A stretch of DNA of 64,000 nt from Verrucomicrobiota bacterium (GCA_039192515.1 JBCCXA010000014.1:1-64000), one strand, 5' to 3'. Shown: positions 8,452 to 18,659, numbered from the stretch's first letter. Notes: a model not told the origin generated them from the sequence alone. Translations and numbers: made by a program.

Positions 8452-8699
8452 GCTTTAATAGTCACAAAATTGCCTATATAATGTCCATAATAACAAAGAT
8501 TACACACCAAATTTAAGCTAGTCTGGATACGTAAAATATTTGTAGAAACTTTTCAAAGCAGCTCAACCTCGTAACCTTGGAAAAATAGTTATTGCTCCGT
8601 ATCTTAATTATTTGTATAAGCACACAAGATAAACCTTAAGCCTATTCATTTAATTACAAGTTCTATTAGGTGAAATCATGGCAAACTAGAACAAACATT

Positions 8700-10292
8700 A
8701 TGAAACATAGCAAAAATGATCAAATGGTCTTCTGGGGCTCATTCATAGCCCTTATCACAACGTCAATGGCCTTTATTATTAGGGCCATCTTAATTAACAG
8801 CGGGGTTTGGCCTGAAGAGTTTGGCTTGGACAAAGTCCAAGGAGGAGTCCTTTTTGGTGCGGGAATATGGCCATTCGCCATCAGTATCATTCTATTTAGC
8901 TTAATCATTGACCGGGTTGGTTATAAGTTTGCCATGTATTTTAGTTTTGTTTGCTACACCATTTTTGGAGGCTTGGCCATAACCGCTTACAGTATCGTCA
9001 ACGCAGAGGGGGCTGACCTTGCTGCCGCTCAAGCCAAAGCATGGCATTTCATTTATTGGGGCTCGGTGATTCTCGGTCTGGGCAACGGAACAGTGGAAGC
9101 TTTTATTAACCCAGTTGTTGCGACTCTCTTTAAAGATGAAAAGTCGAAGTGGCTCAATATTCTGCACGCAGGCTGGCCAGCTGGTCTCATTTTAGGGGGT
9201 ATCCTAGCCATAGGTCTTAGCGACATGGTGGCAAATGATTGGAGAATTCTTATTGGTCTGATGTTTTTACCGGCGGTGGTGTATTTGATCATGTTAGCTA
9301 AGCAGCAATTCCCTGTAAATGAACGTGTGGCAGCTGGATCAAGCTACCGAGAAATGTTAGCAGAATTTGGAACTGTTGGCGCGTTCATCGCATTTTATCT
9401 AATTTTCGCACAGCTTGGTGCAGTCTTTGCGTGGTCCACGGTTGTTACATGGGGCCTCATTGCTGCTTCTGTATTAGCATATGGAGTATACAGCCGATCA
9501 TTTGGAAACCCTCTTTTATTGATCCTGGTCATCATTATGATGCCTCTTGCCACCACTGAGCTGGGAACCGATGGATGGATCTCTGCCCTGATGGAAAAAC
9601 CTATGCACGCTGCGGGCTGGGATCCAACTTGGGTGTTGGTCTATACTTCGGCTATCATGATGGTTTTGCGCTTTTTTGCGGGACCAGTTATTAAGATGTT
9701 TGGGCCTCTAGGCTTATTGGCTCTTTGCTCAGGTTTAGCGATTGTAGGTCTTTACCTGCTTTCTTTTGCTACGGCAGTTGTCTTCATCTTTGTTGCTGCC
9801 ACCATTTATGGCGTAGCAAAGACGTACTTCTGGCCGACTATGCTAGGTGTGGTGGCGGAACAAACACCTAAGGGCGGCGCACTTACTTTGAATGCCATCG
9901 CGGGCATCGGAATGCTGACTGTAGGTATTCTTGGAGGTCCCTTTATTGGATACTTACAAGAAACTTCCGTTACTTCTGCTATTAAAAAAGAAATGCCGGC
10001 TATTTACGAAAATGTCACCAAAGAAAATGATTACCTACTGGGTAACTATGTCGCACTGGATGCCGGCAGCGTTGAAAAACTCCCCGAGGCTCAACAAACA
10101 GAATTAGGTGAAATACGTGAAAAGGAAACGCAAGGAGCACTTGCTAAGATGGCAGTATTCCCCGCATTCATGCTGGTGTGCTATATTGGTTTGATCCTTT
10201 TCTTCAAGAGTCGAGGGGGCTATAAGCCTAAAGTGATTGAGCAGTCCGAGGCCAAACCTAAATCTTCCGAGCCTGAGCACTCACATGTATAA
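8700..10292 (+). CDS. Major facilitator superfamily transporter
   Basis: The protein is mostly hydrophobic with about 12 membrane helices and the loop motif IDRVGYKFAMYFSF after the second helix, a variant of the MFS DRxGRR signature. A central charged loop lies near residues 215-230 (PVNERVAAGSSYREML). Between the last helices there is an extra hydrophilic segment of about 60 residues (KENDYLLGNYVALDAGSVEK). The C-terminus is a polar tail. The start is uncertain: ATG 8700 gives a normal cytoplasmic N-terminus but has no clear Shine-Dalgarno; an in-frame GTG at 8670 adds ten residues. The substrate is unknown; the length and layout resemble sugar-type MFS proteins. Confidence 0.85.
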   Translation: MKHSKNDQMVFWGSFIALITTSMAFIIRAILINSGVWPEEFGLDKVQGGVLFGAGIWPFAISIILFSLIIDRVGYKFAMYFSFVCYTIFGGLAITAYSIVNAEGADLAAAQAKAWHFIYWGSVILGLGNGTVEAFINPVVATLFKDEKSKWLNILHAGWPAGLILGGILAIGLSDMVANDWRILIGLMFLPAVVYLIMLAKQQFPVNERVAAGSSYREMLAEFGTVGAFIAFYLIFAQLGAVFAWSTVVTWGLIAASVLAYGVYSRSFGNPLLLILVIIMMPLATTELGTDGWISALMEKPMHAAGWDPTWVLVYTSAIMMVLRFFAGPVIKMFGPLGLLALCSGLAIVGLYLLSFATAVVFIFVAATIYGVAKTYFWPTMLGVVAEQTPKGGALTLNAIAGIGMLTVGILGGPFIGYLQETSVTSAIKKEMPAIYENVTKENDYLLGNYVALDAGSVEKLPEAQQTELGEIREKETQGALAKMAVFPAFMLVCYIGLILFFKSRGGYKPKVIEQSEAKPKSSEPEHSHV

Positions 10293-10367
10293 ATAAATCT
10301 TAGTTTTAACCCAGATGATATAGAGAGCTACGTTATGTGGCTCCAATATGTGATGGAGGAAAGTGAT

Positions 10368-10913
10368 TTAGGCTTTTGTTTCTAACGTTTGCTTGGCATC
10401 TCGATCTGTTTCTTCGGCCTTATCTGATAGGTGCTTTGTTTCTCGAATCATTTCCTCGACACCATCCCACTGCATATGGGTAAGACTATCAAATGTCTTG
10501 AGATAAAGAGTGACAGCAGCAGCATCAAAATCTTGATAGATTTTATCAACAGCTGCTTTTATCTTCTTTTTATCCATGCTATCTGGGAAACTGCTAGCGC
10601 ATCCTGCCCCATCATGTTCAATGCCTAATTCATCAAGAAAAACAGAGAGCATGTCTATTTTGTCCCGTCCCAACCAACTCATTAGAAGGTTTTGAGAAAT
10701 CATATGCAGTTGAGGCAGGCCTAGCAGAGGCTGAAATAATAAGTGCCTTTCTTTACGAGGCATTTGCTGAATAGTAACCACTCTTTTTCTCAACTGTTTG
10801 CTAAGTTCATCTAGAGCACTGCGATATAATTTCTTATTCTTTAAATAAGCTGACTCGAGAATTTCATGATTTAATTGGGGTGTCAGATCTGACCAGACTT
10901 CGCACGCTTGCAT
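10368..10913 (-). CDS. Hypothetical protein, mainly helical
   Basis: I do not recognise this 181-residue protein. It is predicted soluble and largely alpha-helical, with a basic segment (SKQLRKRVV) in the first third, and ends in a highly charged coiled-coil-like stretch (EEMIRETKHLSDKAEETDRD). It has no signal peptide, membrane helix or metal motif. The only cysteines are one near the N-terminus and one in GAGCASS. It stands alone on the minus strand between the MFS gene and manA. It is called on its length, lack of a competing frame and protein-like composition. Confidence 0.65.
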   Translation of the reverse strand: MQACEVWSDLTPQLNHEILESAYLKNKKLYRSALDELSKQLRKRVVTIQQMPRKERHLLFQPLLGLPQLHMISQNLLMSWLGRDKIDMLSVFLDELGIEHDGAGCASSFPDSMDKKKIKAAVDKIYQDFDAAAVTLYLKTFDSLTHMQWDGVEEMIRETKHLSDKAEETDRDAKQTLETKA

Positions 10914-11039
10914 ACACGAACAAGCACACCAGCTAGCAGGAGAACATCAAGACTTATCTGAAATTAGTTAAGAAGTTTTTGTATAGATCCTAGATTTAAC
11001 TTTCCACTTGATACCAAGCGCCTATTTTATTTTCTATAT

Positions 11040-11987
11040 ATGGCATTACTTTCTTTTGAACCTGTTTATCAGGAACGTATCTGGGGGGGGCAAAATCTAA
11101 ATAAATTGTTCGGCCGGGACATTCCATCGGACAAATTAATCGGAGAATCATGGGAAATATGCGATCGACCAGAAGCAGACGTAAAACTCTTAGAAGATGG
11201 ACAGGCATCAGAAAAAACACTTCATACCCTGTGGACAAGCTCAGATAAGAAAAGGATTTTTGGAAATAAAGCACCTGATACAGAGCGTTTTCCTATTCTC
11301 ATTAAACTTTTAGACGCACAAGAAAAGCTATCTCTACAGGTACACCCGCCGGCTGAGTTGGCCCAAAAATTCAATGGAGAACCGAAAACTGAATTGTGGT
11401 ACTTCTTGGATACAATAGATGAAGCCATGATTTATGTTGGACTCAAAAAGGGAGTTTCAAAAAAAAGTTTTGAAGAAGCCATTGAAGATAGAACGGTCGC
11501 AGACTGTTTTCATGAAGTAAAGACCGTCAATGGAGAAGTCATGTTCTTACAATCTGGACGTGTCCATGCAATAGGTGCCGGAAACGTTATTTTAGAAATC
11601 CAGCAAAATTCTGATACCACTTTTCGAGTTTATGACTGGGATAGGCTTGGGACTGATGGAAAACCTCGAGAATTACATATTCAAGAATCTCTTGAATGTA
11701 TTGATTTTAAGGACTTTGAACCCACTTTCACACAACGCCACGGCAACAAACTCCTAGAGTGTCCTCTCTTTAATATTTACAGATCTGATTATTATGAGAA
11801 AGAAACTAAAGATCTTCATATCTCGACCCATACCTGCCAATTTTTACATACCGCGCAAGGTAATTTTAAAATTGGCGATCAAGAAATCAAGCGTGGCACA
11901 AGTCTGATTGCTACGGCTGATAGTGGCACCTTGGAAGTTGAATGCCTAGAAGATTATGGCGAGCTTGTTACCGTGAGTTTTCCTTAA
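11040..11987 (+). CDS. manA: Mannose-6-phosphate isomerase, class I
   Basis: It interconverts mannose-6-phosphate and fructose-6-phosphate. The zinc-binding set of the cupin fold is present: Q100 and H102 in SLQVHPPAE, E118 in EPKTELWY, and H176 in QSGRVHAIGAG. The N-terminal RIWGGQNL and the later FRVYDWDRLG are also class I signatures. At 315 residues it is the short, Bacillus-like form. The gene has little leader; ATG 11040 lies in an AT-rich region. It converges on nadC with a 33-nt gap. Confidence 0.92.
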   Translation: MALLSFEPVYQERIWGGQNLNKLFGRDIPSDKLIGESWEICDRPEADVKLLEDGQASEKTLHTLWTSSDKKRIFGNKAPDTERFPILIKLLDAQEKLSLQVHPPAELAQKFNGEPKTELWYFLDTIDEAMIYVGLKKGVSKKSFEEAIEDRTVADCFHEVKTVNGEVMFLQSGRVHAIGAGNVILEIQQNSDTTFRVYDWDRLGTDGKPRELHIQESLECIDFKDFEPTFTQRHGNKLLECPLFNIYRSDYYEKETKDLHISTHTCQFLHTAQGNFKIGDQEIKRGTSLIATADSGTLEVECLEDYGELVTVSFP

Positions 11988-12020
11988 GAAACTTTTTTTC
12001 GGCCTGCTTTGTTTATTCTT

Positions 12021-12884
12021 TCAAGACCAAGATGTCTCTAAGCTGAAATCTAATGCCTTGATTGTGTGAGTCAAAGCACCGACAGAAATATAATCTACCC
12101 CAGTAGCAGCTACTTCAGGAACACGTTCTAGGGTTATATTACCAGATGCCTCAAGTTTAGCTTTTCCAGCTACTAACTCTACAGCCATCCGCATCTCTTC
12201 ATTGCTCATATTATCTAGCAATATCTGATCCACTCCCAGCTCTGCGATAACTTCAACCTGTGCTAGGGTATCAGCTTCCACTGTCAGTTTTCTATCTGGA
12301 TCAAAACGCTTAGCCTCTCCTATTACCTGCTCAATATTCCATCCGTTGAGGGCTGCCATCGCAAAATGATTATCTTTGATCATGAATTCATCATAGAGTC
12401 CTTTACGATGATTCAGCCCACCGCCACAGCGAACCGCATACTTTTGGAGCGCTCTCATGCCAGGAACTGTTTTACGCGTATCTAAAATTTGAGTAGAGGC
12501 TCCCTCACCCAATGCTGTAACATAGCGAGCAGTTTTAGTAGCAATTCCTGAAAGGTGCTGTAAAAAGTTTAATGCTGCTCGTTCACCAACGGTGATGCTT
12601 TTTGCATTTCCCTTTATGGTCATGACCGTATCATTTTTAGCCATAGAGCTAGCATCCGCTTTTACTATTTCTACATTCAGAGATGGATCAACTTCATGAA
12701 AAACAGCTCGAGCAATAACTACCCCGCATAACACACCTTGCTCCTTACAAAAGATTCTTGCCTTGGTTTTTAGATTTGGAGGAATCGTTGCTTCACTTGT
12801 AATATCAAGAGGTCCTCTATCTTCTCCCAGTGCTCGAGCTGCAGCTTCATGGACAATACTTGGTTCTAAACTCTCAATCGACAT
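12021..12884 (-). CDS. nadC: Nicotinate-nucleotide pyrophosphorylase (quinolinate phosphoribosyltransferase)
   Basis: It converts quinolinate and PRPP to nicotinate mononucleotide in de novo NAD synthesis. Motifs seen are EDRGPLDITSEATIP at the N-terminus, LQHLSGIATKTARYV, LDTRKTVPGMRALQKYAVRCGGG, HRKGLYDEFMIKDNH, and the C-terminal barrel strands VEADTLAQV, LLDNMS, EASGNITLE and YISVGALTH. The length (287) is standard. The response-regulator gene lies upstream on the same strand, 48 nt away, so the two could be transcribed together. NadE for the last step of the pathway is encoded at 30.6-32.2 kb. Confidence 0.95.
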   Translation of the reverse strand: MSIESLEPSIVHEAAARALGEDRGPLDITSEATIPPNLKTKARIFCKEQGVLCGVVIARAVFHEVDPSLNVEIVKADASSMAKNDTVMTIKGNAKSITVGERAALNFLQHLSGIATKTARYVTALGEGASTQILDTRKTVPGMRALQKYAVRCGGGLNHRKGLYDEFMIKDNHFAMAALNGWNIEQVIGEAKRFDPDRKLTVEADTLAQVEVIAELGVDQILLDNMSNEEMRMAVELVAGKAKLEASGNITLERVPEVAATGVDYISVGALTHTIKALDFSLETSWS

Positions 12885-12932
12885 AAAGACATCATGCAGT
12901 ATCCAGATGAAATGTCGAATGCATGGCGCAAC

Positions 12933-13322
12933 CTATTGACTGCCTTTTACAACACGGTCGACCACATCTAATAATTCTACAATGCTGAATGGCTTAGGCA
13001 AAACCTCTTTAAACCCATATTTACGATAGTTCACCATTGGATCCTTTTCCTTATAACCACTTGTAGCGATGGCTCTAGCCTTAGGATCTATGGTCAACAA
13101 ACTATCTAGAGTTTCTTTTCCACCCCTTTCACCCGATAATGCGAGATCCAATATAACGAAGTCATATGGCTGGTTTTCTTTCATTGCATCTGAATAGTGA
13201 CCCAAGCACTCATCACTAGTCACTGTTGATAGAGCATCACAACCAAAACACTCCAACCCCTTGACAAGTAAACGAGAAAGGCGCTCATCATCATCTAGAA
13301 TCAAACACTTTTCCTTTGCCAT
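12933..13322 (-). CDS. Stand-alone response regulator receiver protein
   Basis: A single REC domain of 129 residues with no output domain. The acidic pocket is DDD at 10-12, the phospho-acceptor is D59 in FVILDLALSG, the switch residue is T87 in AIATSGYK, and the conserved lysine is K110 in LPKPFS. All key residues are intact, so it should still be phosphorylatable. It lies directly downstream of a ruined histidine-kinase gene on the same strand, which was presumably its partner. Receivers of this kind are common as the last gene or domain after hybrid kinases with the HDFNN-type histidine box. Confidence 0.88.
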   Translation of the reverse strand: MAKEKCLILDDDERLSRLLVKGLECFGCDALSTVTSDECLGHYSDAMKENQPYDFVILDLALSGERGGKETLDSLLTIDPKARAIATSGYKEKDPMVNYRKYGFKEVLPKPFSIVELLDVVDRVVKGSQ

Positions 13323-14850
13323 GTCTCATGGCATCACCGTCATAACTCGCCCTTACTTGGACTGAGGACACCAGTAAACAAACAGTGAACTCTGTCCCTG
13401 CATTCTCCTCCGTATGAAAGCAAATAGTCCATTGGTGTTTTTGATAATAGAGTATGCACTAGCTAGACCCAGTCCACTACTTTCTTTTTTTGTAGTAAAC
13501 TAAGGCTCAAATATCCGCGATTGCACTTCTTGAGCAATGCCAGGCCCTGTATCTTTAACGGAAAATTCCACATACCCCGCAGGTGTTAGTCCGTCTTTCT
13601 GGCTCTCCATGATAACTGTTCGCGCTTTGAAAAGATGGTTGATCTATCTTGCGTAGCTTGTCGAGCGTTATAGATAAGATGATGAATGACTTGTTGGATT
13701 TGATTCCGATCGATCTCCAAAACAGGAAGTTCATTATCTACCTGAATATCAACTTTAGCTGAAGTGCCACCCATACTTACAGAAGCAGCATCCTTGAAAA
13801 ACTGCCTCGGCCTGATTTTCTCTTGAATTGGCTTGTCGCCATCCCGCGAAGCTCAACAATCGTTTATTGAGCTCTTAGGTTAAATCTGCCATTTGTAGAG
13901 CCTCTTGCAAACACTCCTTCATAGAAGCAGATAAATCTTCAAATTGGTCAATGACAGGTAAATTCATCATGAGCACACAAAGATGGTTATTAAAATCATG
14001 GTCAGATCCTTTTGCTATCTGCCTAATTAATTCTGACCTTGAGGCCTTATCTTGATCACGCACGGACTCCACATTTTGGGGAATATTCAACAAGGTAATG
14101 ACAATATGTTGTTAGTTATTCCGTTGACTAAAATCTAGAACCGCATGAACCATTGAATCTTCTCTTCCTGAGATTTGCCATAACCAAGAGATAAGTCATG
14201 CTTCGCAGACTTTTTCGAGATAACTTCTTGCAGGAAATGTTCTTCTGGCAATACACCAACTTCGTCTTTGTTGAAAATTATGCCGGGAGCATGGTTGAAA
14301 GCTGGAAAGCTATCAAGGTCCTCACCCGACCACTTGGTAGCTTGGTAGTTAATCTCTTGCAAGACTCCTTAAGGATCACAGATAACAACTCCTACAGGTA
14401 AATGATCCACTAAGTCACAATAATGGCCGCTTTATTTTTCAGCGCGTATTCATTCACTTGGCTAGCGTAAGTACTCATGATTAAAGAAATAGAATCCGCC
14501 GCAGAGGGGACACAAATTTGTTCGCCTAGTGTACACTCGCACACCTCCTCAACATTCTCTATACAAATCACTCCTCCTCTTTTTCCCAGGATAGAAAAAG
14601 GAACATCGAGCATAGATTTAACGCTGAGTTGTTCGAAATAGCGCTTAAATTCTCTTGCTCTAGGGTCATTGAATTTTTCTAGAACGCAGCCCTTCTTGTG
14701 ACGGTTCAACCTTCGTTCAAAGTGCTCGATGCAACGTATTGCCTTCTGTTTGTCTTCATAGCTCCAAATCCCCACCCTTTCAACGCCGAGCACCTGTGAG
14801 ATCTCTTGCGTAATCTTCGCCAAGATAGGCATCAGATCAGATGCATCTGT
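13323..14850 (-). pseudogene. Broken sensor histidine kinase (GAF-PAS-HisKA-HATPase)
   Basis: Read on the minus strand, all parts of a kinase appear in order but in changing frames. A GAF domain comes first (14850-14410; QVLGVERVGIWSYEDK). A PAS domain follows (about 14400-14135; LVDHLPVGVVICDP then a stop). The histidine box is at about 14100-13875 (GSDHDFNNHL). The N box is at about 13774-13590 (IDRNQIQQVIHHL, YNARQAT). The G-box region is at about 13575-13380 (VKDTGPGIA, SSGLGLASAYSIIK). In FEPxFTTK the Tyr codon is a TAG stop (13500-13502). With several frameshifts and stops spread over 1.5 kb, sequencing error is unlikely. The phospho-histidine is still legible. Confidence 0.9.
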
Positions 14851-14995
14851 TAATTACATCTGAGATACCTCTTTGAATTAAATTGATGATTAAAATGTGA
14901 TATTGGCCCCTAACCACGATCTCTTGAAAATAATTTGGGCTTTTTCAGGACAAAGACTTGTTTTAAGCCGGAACATGTAATAGAAGTTCAATGAG

Positions 14996-15241
14996 ATGCG
15001 CAAAAGCTTAAGTGACAAGGAAAAGAGAGTCGCCGAAGATCTGTTAATCAAACCGTCTGAGCGAAGCTCTTCCAAACTAGCGAGGGTGAAGCTACTCGGC
15101 GCGCAGAGCACTCATCCGGATGCAGCCGAGACATGGGTCTCAAATAATGATATTTCTGGCAGGCTCTATGTTTTATGGAATCAAGATCTTGAAGAGATCT
15201 TTAAGTCTCAATTGTATCATTCGGATTGGAGTTATGCTTAA
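14996..15241 (+). CDS. Possible small protein upstream of sua5
   Basis: An 81-codon frame, charged and protein-like (MRKSLSDKEKRVAEDLLIK at the start, LEEIFKSQLYHSDWSYA at the end), with no recognised family. It ends 15 nt before the start of the Sua5 gene, which would fit translational coupling. The ribosome binding site is unclear. The opposite strand also has an open frame over part of it, so the call is tentative. The remaining bases of this 400-nt gap show nothing else. Confidence 0.35.
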   Translation: MRKSLSDKEKRVAEDLLIKPSERSSSKLARVKLLGAQSTHPDAAETWVSNNDISGRLYVLWNQDLEEIFKSQLYHSDWSYA

Positions 15242-15256
15242 TGAGAGATTACCTCT

Positions 15257-16252
15257 GTGATATACACGACTAGCAAATACCATATTCAGAAGGCAGCCGA
15301 TTTAATAAAAGCAGGAGAATGCGTCGCCATGCCCACTGAAACCGTTTATGGGCTTGCTGCAAATGCTTTAAACCCTTCCTCCGTCGCCAAGATTTTTGAG
15401 ATCAAAAGGCGTCCATCCTTTGATCCACTCATTTTACATATATCGAAAGATTATGATCTTGGACAAATAGTAAATTCTGTCCCAGAAGCTGCAGAAAAAA
15501 TTATTCAAGCATTCTGGCCAGGAGCCATTACCATTATTCTACCGAAATGCGCATCTGTTCCAGATATTGCAACTTCTGGCTTGCCTACCGTTGCCGTGCG
15601 CTGCCCTGCCCATCCTGTAGCTCAAGAGCTACTCACTCATTGCAAATTCCCCCTAGCTGCACCGAGTGCCAACCCCTTTGGACGCATTAGTCCAACCACT
15701 GCAGAGGCTGTTGAAGAAGAACTCGGCGACAAAATACCAGCTATCTTGGACGGTGGGCCATGCGAGTTGGGTATTGAGTCGACGATCATAGACTTTGCCG
15801 AGGGAAAACCTGCCATCCTCAGACCCGGGGCAATATCTGCCGAAGATTTAGAACCGTATCTAGGGCCTATTCAACAAAAAGGACTGGGCGAACATCCTGA
15901 AGCCCCTGGCATGCTCAAGAGCCATTACGCACCACGGACACCGCTTTATCTAGCATTCGAAAAACTACCTCAAGAGCTCCCTAAAGAAAACGCCTATCTC
16001 TTCTTTGACCGACAGCAGAATCTTCCCCCTATTTCATTTACCCTCTCCGCAAAAGGGGACCTAAGAGAGGCTGCGGCAAATCTTTTTCAAGCCATGCGAG
16101 AACTAGATCAAAGTGATGCAAGTCAAATCTATTGTGAGCCTATTCCTGACTACAGCCTGGGTCGAGCCATCAACGATCGACTCATCAAGGCATCTTCTGG
16201 AGCAGTTGCACTCATAGACAATGATTTTATCGTCGCTCCTGCTGGCCGGTAA
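15257..16252 (+). CDS. L-threonylcarbamoyladenylate synthase (Sua5 type)
   Basis: It makes threonylcarbamoyl-AMP, the precursor for the t6A37 modification of ANN-decoding tRNAs. The N-terminal YrdC-like domain shows MPTETVYGLAANAL, KIFEIKRRPSFDPL, FWPGAITIILP, VAVRCPAHPVA, PLAAPSANPFGRISPT and the IESTIIDF..ILRPGAIS block. After the linker PGMLKSHYAPRTPLYL comes the C-terminal Sua5 domain, which separates it from short TsaC proteins. The start is a GTG at 15257 with gagag upstream; no usable ATG lies before the catalytic region. Length 331. Confidence 0.93.
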   Translation: MIYTTSKYHIQKAADLIKAGECVAMPTETVYGLAANALNPSSVAKIFEIKRRPSFDPLILHISKDYDLGQIVNSVPEAAEKIIQAFWPGAITIILPKCASVPDIATSGLPTVAVRCPAHPVAQELLTHCKFPLAAPSANPFGRISPTTAEAVEEELGDKIPAILDGGPCELGIESTIIDFAEGKPAILRPGAISAEDLEPYLGPIQQKGLGEHPEAPGMLKSHYAPRTPLYLAFEKLPQELPKENAYLFFDRQQNLPPISFTLSAKGDLREAAANLFQAMRELDQSDASQIYCEPIPDYSLGRAINDRLIKASSGAVALIDNDFIVAPAGR

Positions 16253-16316
16253 ATTCGAATGAGCACGATTCTTTCTGCTTTCCTCAGTTTCATGTATTTC
16301 ATATACCTAGGTGAAT

Positions 16317-17597
16317 ATGCTTAAGCGAATTCTTGGAATCCCACTCTATATTCAAATCCTTGTCTCAATTTTTTTAGCCATTTTGCTCGGACAACTCATT
16401 CCCCAAGATGCCGAGCTTTTTTCTATACCTGTCTTAGGTATCTATGAATTTCTAGGCGATCTCTTCTTACAGGCTCTTAAAATGCTCATTGTTCCTCTAA
16501 TAGTTTCGGCGGTCATTACTAGTATGGCTGGTTTAGGCAAAGACCATGCCTTTGGCCGATTAGGACTCAAGACCCTAAGCTATTATGCTACTACTAGTAT
16601 ACTCGCGATTCTAACAGGCCTTTTTCTAGTCAACATAACAGAGCCAGGCTTGAAAGATGGTCAGCCTAATTCAATACTTAAAGAAATAGCAGCGCCTGAG
16701 GAAGAAGTTTCCTCAAAAGTGGGTGATCGCGGCATGAGGGATATTGTTGAGATCTTCTTGCGCATGCTTCCCCCAAATATCATTAAGGCGGCAGTTGAAG
16801 GGCAAATGCTCGGTCTTATCGTCTTTTCTATCTTATTTGGATACTTTATTGTTCATATCCGTAAAGACCTTTCCAAATCATTAACGAATACTTCTGAAGC
16901 GGTATACGAAGTCATGCTCAAAATCACAAGTCTCGTCATGCGTTTTGCTCCCATTGGTGTTTTTGGGCTCGTAGCAGAGGTTTCGGTAAAAAGTGATTTA
17001 GACCTCTTTTTGAGCTTATTTAAGTTCTTCCTAACGGTTTTGTTCGCCCTAGGAATTCACCTCTTTGTTACCATGCCCATCTTGCTATCTGTAATTGGGC
17101 GCGTGAACCCCTTCAAACATTATCGTGCCATGTTCCCAGCACTCTTAACCTCGTTTTCAACAGCCTCTTCCAGCGCAACACTTCCTGTCACCATGGAGTG
17201 CTTACAACACAAAGCAGGAGTAAGCCGTCGCATAAGTAATTTTACAACACCTCTTGGTGCTACAGTAAACATGGATGGAACTGCATTGTACGAATGTGTG
17301 GCCGTAATATTCCTTATCCAAGTTTATGGAGGTGACCTATCATTCGCCACTCAAATGACGACTGTTGTCTTAGCACTTCTCACTTCCATAGGAGTTGCTG
17401 GCGTACCCTCGGCCAGTTTAGTTGCCATCCTTGTTATTCTAAATGCAGTAGGTATGCCCAAAGAAGCTCTCGGATTGCTCATGGTATTCGACCGCATTTT
17501 GGATATGTGTCGGACCAGTGTAAATGTATTCAGTGATTCTTGCGGTGCTGTTATTATTGCTCGCACTGAAGGGGAAAAGACCAAACTGCTTTCCTAA
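16317..17597 (+). CDS. Dicarboxylate/amino acid:cation symporter (GltP/DctA family)
   Basis: A secondary transporter of the DAACS family, importing glutamate, aspartate or C4-dicarboxylates with Na+ or H+. Visible signatures are the serine-rich re-entrant loop (STASSSATLPVTME), the NMDGTALYECVAVIFL motif in the core helix, and the C-terminal DRILDMCRTSVNVFSD. Eight membrane helices with two re-entrant loops are expected. ATG 16317 is preferred to the in-frame GTG at 16311 because aggtga precedes it. The periplasmic insertion around residues 115-140 (KEIAAPEEEVSSKVGDRGMR) is typical. Confidence 0.93.
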   Translation: MLKRILGIPLYIQILVSIFLAILLGQLIPQDAELFSIPVLGIYEFLGDLFLQALKMLIVPLIVSAVITSMAGLGKDHAFGRLGLKTLSYYATTSILAILTGLFLVNITEPGLKDGQPNSILKEIAAPEEEVSSKVGDRGMRDIVEIFLRMLPPNIIKAAVEGQMLGLIVFSILFGYFIVHIRKDLSKSLTNTSEAVYEVMLKITSLVMRFAPIGVFGLVAEVSVKSDLDLFLSLFKFFLTVLFALGIHLFVTMPILLSVIGRVNPFKHYRAMFPALLTSFSTASSSATLPVTMECLQHKAGVSRRISNFTTPLGATVNMDGTALYECVAVIFLIQVYGGDLSFATQMTTVVLALLTSIGVAGVPSASLVAILVILNAVGMPKEALGLLMVFDRILDMCRTSVNVFSDSCGAVIIARTEGEKTKLLS

Positions 17598-17690
17598 AAC
17601 CCTCTATGGTCTAGGAAACCAGAAAAATAGATTCACGTCGGATAAACTTAACTCTGATAATGTAGCAGAGATTTAAAAATCTGCTGGAGA

Positions 17691-18374
17691 TTATTCTAAT
17701 TTGATAAATCCTTTGCTATTAATACCCACAACTCTCCCCATTAAATGAGCCTTATAGCCAACCTTATAATGATCTACTTGCTTGGGGTTAAAATTAAAGT
17801 CCCTATGCGTAACTTGAGCATAGCTGGTAATGGTTTTAGAAATAATTCCATCCATTTGTATTTCATACTTTTTAGAATCACCTAGCTGGACAATCCTACT
17901 GATGGTTCCAGATACAGTGATCGTTTTGTTGTAGAAATCTTTATCATTATAGACTCTATCAAGTTCTGCAGATGTAATCTTTGATTTATAGCCTGATACC
18001 CTCCTCCGCTTATTCGACCTCTTGGTATCTACCAACTTACTTTTTTCTATACTTTGTTCTTTAAGGTGCTTTGCTTTTGCAGCAAGTGTTTCCTTCCATT
18101 GATTAAGACTGCCCACTAAAAGCAATGGGTCCTTAATTGGCTGCATCTTTTGTGTTTCAATATGATATTTTTCTGCGACTTCCTTAGGTAATTGCTTGAG
18201 ATCTAAATGCAAGGCCTGACCTGCGTCATAATAAAGAATACCAACTTCCGTTTTACCTATGATATTTGATGAATCAAAATCATCGGGCACTTTATCATAG
18301 GTTGGATTTGGAGCTTCGGCAGCAACGTAAGAGCATAGAAAACTTGCTGCTATTACAAATACTATTAGTCTCAT
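17691..18374 (-). CDS. Exported protein with a possible C-terminal OB-fold
   Basis: The protein starts with a clear signal peptide (MRLIVFVIAASFLCSYVAA, followed by EAPN). The middle third is Lys-rich (KAKHLKEQSIEKSK, TKRSNKRRRVSG). The last 85 residues alternate beta-like strands: DKDFYNKTITVSGTISRIV, KKYEIQMDG, GYKAHLMGRVVGIN. This pattern (strand, loop, strand in a module that opens with a small ligand or salt-type barrel) recalls OB-fold tRNA_anti-like periplasmic proteins, but that is an inference. No neighbour shares the strand, so it is probably a single-gene unit. Function unknown. Confidence 0.65.
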   Translation of the reverse strand: MRLIVFVIAASFLCSYVAAEAPNPTYDKVPDDFDSSNIIGKTEVGILYYDAGQALHLDLKQLPKEVAEKYHIETQKMQPIKDPLLLVGSLNQWKETLAAKAKHLKEQSIEKSKLVDTKRSNKRRRVSGYKSKITSAELDRVYNDKDFYNKTITVSGTISRIVQLGDSKKYEIQMDGIISKTITSYAQVTHRDFNFNPKQVDHYKVGYKAHLMGRVVGINSKGFIKLE

Positions 18375-18659
18375 TTATAATCATATCGGCCAATTTTATC
18401 GAATATCTAGCTCGAGCATTGAAATGGTATCGCATTGATAGCCAATTACTTACAAAGACAAGATTCGTTATGGTAAGTATCCTAGAACTGTTTTATCTTA
18501 TCCAAAGGAAATCTTGTGCTAATCATTTCCTGTCCCCCGCCTAAAGAAAACAACAGCAAAGTTAGCCTTTGGATAATTTAATTACCTATCATTTTTGCAG
18601 TAATTTTCACCGATCTCAGTAAAAAAACACCTATTTATGACGATTTACTATGAGAGTGT

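Noticed and set aside
14890..15111. 73-codon minus-strand frame opposite the small gene before sua5
   Set aside because: Its composition is less protein-like than the plus-strand frame it covers, and no ribosome binding site is seen.
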